Part shown: positions 61,698 through 64,000 of the stretch, piece by piece
Layout: each line of letters starts with the position of its first letter
How positions within the stretch are numbered: position 1 is the first letter of the stretch
NCBI GenBank assembly: GCA_002803225.1
Contig: NXFV01001986.1
Span: 87,675-151,674, forward strand
Direction: 5' to 3'
Source: Gamarada debralockiae
Lineage: Eukaryota; Ascomycota; Leotiomycetes; Helotiales; Hyphodiscaceae
DNA length: 64,000 bases
Translations under genes and position numbers: made by a program
The notes under the pieces: generated by a model
Told to the model about the DNA's origin: nothing
The model's input: only the letters and a program-made list of their open reading frames with translations
Databases searched by the model: none

Positions 61698-64000
61698 ATG
61701 CGTCTCATCAATGTAGAGACATTTAAGCTGGAGGAGTTCTTCGACGACACAGTCCCCCCTTACGCCATCTTATCGCATACCTGGGGAAACGACAACGAAG
61801 AAGTATCCTTTCGCAATATCGAGGAGGGGAAAATTGAGAAAGCTGGGATTCGGCCGATCAAGCTTGAGGGATGCTGCAAACAAGCCAAGAAGGATGGCCT
61901 CCAGTATGCTTGGATCGATACCTGTTGCATCGACAAGACCAACTCGGTAGAACTTAGTGAGGCTATTAACTCTATGTTTCAATGGTATAGGCATGCTTCT
62001 ATTTGCTATACCTATCTTTCGGATGTTCCTGCCAACGACGATCCTCGGAATCCTAGATCCAAATTCTTCTCAAGCCGTTGGTTCGAGAGAGGATGGACAT
62101 TACAAGAGCTTCTAGCCCCCAAAAAGCTATGCTTCTACAATTCGGAGTGGTGTTACCTAGGAACTAAGAGTGAGATGTCCGTTATGATCGAGAAGATTAC
62201 CGGTATACCCCGTCCATTCCTACTGGGTATAGCGGAGTTGCGTCACGCGAGCGTAGCACAACGCATGTCCTGGGCTGCGAAGAGAGTCACAAAGAGGAAG
62301 GAAGATATTGCGTACTGCCTACTAGGAATCTTCGGCGTAATGATGCCGATGATCTACGGCGAGGGCGGCCAAGCCTTTAGTCGGCTACAACAGGAAATCA
62401 TGAAAGAAGCTAGAGACGACTCCATCCTGGCATGGGGCCTTAACCTGATGAGATCAACTCCTAACAACTTAACCGAAGTCATATCCGGGGGAGTTTTAGC
62501 GGCCGCTCCATCAGACTTTGTAAACTGCGGACACATTGTTTCACGAGAGCAATATACCACGCCCATAAACTCATTTGATATCTCTGGTGGCAGTCTCCGG
62601 ATCTACCTCCCCTTATTTACAACTCCAGCTGGCGAGACATTTGGCCTACTTAAATGTGGTCCAGAACACAATACAGAGCAAGTGGTGGGAATTCCCCTCA
62701 ATATTGCTTTGTCCAAGGAGCCATCTGACGAGTACATCAGACCGCAAGGACGTTATTCAGTCCTGCTTCCTAAGACTACATCTGAAGTGTTGACCAAATT
62801 CATTCACATCCGGAAGGAGCGCCACAGCAAGGCACTCGCGGCAATGAATCGGCAATACTGGTTCTATATCGAGGAATCCGTTGAAACCAACCTGGAACTG
62901 ATCGACGTTGAGCCTCGGGCTCGCTGGCATAAAGATAATGCTATGATTGCGACAGCAACAGGATCGGATGGCAACGTCATACAACGAACCTCGACTCGAT
63001 TTCGTCATAAAAAGGAAGGATCTCGCGACTTCGTGGTAGTGCTCGAGTTCGAGGTGCAGAGATCGCAGATGCAGGCTCGATGCCATGTCATGATATCCTC
63101 TAGAGACACCGCCTTGGAAAATGTGGCACAGAAATTTATTTATATGAGACAAGAAGCTTTTGGGAAGCAGAGCGCTAGTAATGGCATACTTAACCTGTAT
63201 GTGACCTTGAGGCAGGAATTTGTTGCGGCGCAGCCAATGTTTGTTGTCCGACTAGCTGCAATGCCTAGCTCACCAGAGATCACTGTCGACGCGACCTTCG
63301 AGCTGCGACAACTAGATTTGAAGCTCGAATTAGTGAGTAGGCTGCGAGAAGAAGACAAAATTCGTCTAGAAGCGAGAGGATTAGGTCAACAGATAGAGGA
63401 GAAGATGGCTAAATTAGAACCGATGAAGATACTATTAGAAGTGGTAGAAGAGATACTCAGAAAGCTAAGCGAGGAGAGAAGGCTGTTAGTTAAAGAACTA
63501 GAGAAAGGGTCGCAAGAAATGGATCAACTCACTATTAGAGGCAACGAGATCGGGCAACAGCAAGACAAGCTGTCGGAACAGAGATTGCAGACGCAACGGC
63601 GTTTAGATGATCTCCTAAAAAATGATTTTGACGCAAAAGGAGCTCCAGAGTATGAGGCGATCGTCAAGCTGCTGCTCGCAACGGGAGTCGATGCTGACTC
63701 GACGGCCAACAATGGTCAGACGCCGCTGTCGTGGGCGGCCGCGAACGGCTATGAAGGCATCGTTAAACTACTGCTCAAGAAGGGCGCCGAGCTTGAGTCG
63801 AAAGACGAGAAATACGGTCAGACGCCGCTGTCACGGGCAGCTGCGAACGGGCACGAGGCCGTCGTCAAGCTGCTGCTCGAGAAGGGCGCCGAGCTCGAGT
63901 CGAAGAGCAAGTCTGGTCAGACGCCGCTGTCACTAGCCGCTCGGAACGGGCACGAGGCCGTCGTCAAGCTGCTGCTCGAGAAGGGCGCTGAGCTCGAGTC
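61698..64000 (+). CDS. HET-domain, coiled-coil, ankyrin-repeat protein (runs off right edge)
   Basis: One uninterrupted frame of 767 residues to the window end, no intron. The N-terminal HET domain is complete: YAILSHTWG (residues 22-30), GLQYAWIDTCCIDK, FSSRWFERGWTLQELLAP, and the following region with DIAYCLLGIFGVMMPMIYGEG typical of HET-E-type proteins. A beta-rich middle part (about 250-530) and a long charged coiled coil (about 540-645) lead into ankyrin repeats from about residue 650 (GQTPLSWAAANGYEGIVKLL and so on). HET domains trigger programmed cell death when incompatible hyphae fuse; repeat domains sense the nonself ligand. Successive repeats (99-102 bp units) are almost identical in DNA. 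No STAND/NACHT module lies between HET and repeats. The ATG is in normal context after TTTTGCA. Confidence 0.93.
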   Translation, partial: MRLINVETFKLEEFFDDTVPPYAILSHTWGNDNEEVSFRNIEEGKIEKAGIRPIKLEGCCKQAKKDGLQYAWIDTCCIDKTNSVELSEAINSMFQWYRHASICYTYLSDVPANDDPRNPRSKFFSSRWFERGWTLQELLAPKKLCFYNSEWCYLGTKSEMSVMIEKITGIPRPFLLGIAELRHASVAQRMSWAAKRVTKRKEDIAYCLLGIFGVMMPMIYGEGGQAFSRLQQEIMKEARDDSILAWGLNLMRSTPNNLTEVISGGVLAAAPSDFVNCGHIVSREQYTTPINSFDISGGSLRIYLPLFTTPAGETFGLLKCGPEHNTEQVVGIPLNIALSKEPSDEYIRPQGRYSVLLPKTTSEVLTKFIHIRKERHSKALAAMNRQYWFYIEESVETNLELIDVEPRARWHKDNAMIATATGSDGNVIQRTSTRFRHKKEGSRDFVVVLEFEVQRSQMQARCHVMISSRDTALENVAQKFIYMRQEAFGKQSASNGILNLYVTLRQEFVAAQPMFVVRLAAMPSSPEITVDATFELRQLDLKLELVSRLREEDKIRLEARGLGQQIEEKMAKLEPMKILLEVVEEILRKLSEERRLLVKELEKGSQEMDQLTIRGNEIGQQQDKLSEQRLQTQRRLDDLLKNDFDAKGAPEYEAIVKLLLATGVDADSTANNGQTPLSWAAANGYEGIVKLLLKKGAELESKDEKYGQTPLSRAAANGHEAVVKLLLEKGAELESKSKSGQTPLSLAARNGHEAVVKLLLEKGAELE
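63714..64000 (+). repeat. Near-identical ankyrin-coding tandem repeats
   Basis: GGTCAGACGCCGCTGTC recurs at 63714, 63816 and 63915, a period of 102 then 99 bp. The second and third units are nearly the same over most of their length, and the first is more diverged. Third positions are strongly G/C (AAGCTGCTGCTCGAG), unlike the rest of the gene. Confidence 0.9.

Noticed and set aside
1..64000. CRISPR arrays, bacterial operons, polyketide or peptide synthase clusters
   Set aside because: None seen; introns and gene families are fungal, and no large modular synthase frame is present.

Overview
The window is nuclear DNA of a filamentous ascomycete (Pezizomycotina). Genes carry many short introns of about 45-130 nt with GT..AG ends and CTAAC/CTGAC branch sites. 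The gene families are typical of moulds: HET-ankyrin, DUF6594, CorA-like, fungal AAA ATPase, hydrophobin-like and NmrA. The mix is reminiscent of Leotiomycetes, but that placement is inference. All exon joins given here were worked out by hand from splice signals and reading frame.

Layout. 1-25 kb is mostly intact: a Ctp1/Sae2/CtIP-like DNA-repair gene (minus, runs off the left edge), a secreted GH65 acid trehalase (plus), a Gts1-like ArfGAP with UBA and Gln-rich tail (minus), a DUF985 cupin (plus), a patatin-like protein without the usual nucleophile serine (minus), an SH3-containing relic (plus), an NmrA-like protein (minus), a secreted Cys-rich protein (minus), and a divergent pair of a 4,5-dihydroxyphthalate-decarboxylase-like protein (minus) and an MFS transporter (plus).

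25-40 kb is gene-poor and decayed. It holds a broken F-box-like gene, Tc1/mariner transposase remains, one intact DUF6594 membrane protein, a dipeptidyl-peptidase-5 pseudogene and a LaeA-type methyltransferase pseudogene. 39.5-46.7 kb has two hydrophobin-like small secreted proteins, a PLP-dependent decarboxylase, a fragment of a STAND-type N-terminus and a fungal transcription-factor pseudogene.

46.9-64 kb looks like a nonself-recognition neighbourhood. It has a 789-aa AAA+ ATPase divergent from a STAND-like 623-aa protein, a CorA-like two-helix membrane protein, a small zinc-ribbon gene, a C2H2 protein, and a HET-domain protein with near-identical ankyrin repeats that runs off the right edge. 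Two non-autonomous inverted-repeat elements (487 and 489 bp, both with TA at the ends) sit between these genes. Several genes in this half carry stops or frameshifts, so birth and death of accessory genes is visible. No rRNA, complete tRNA, CRISPR or prokaryotic operon structure was seen.
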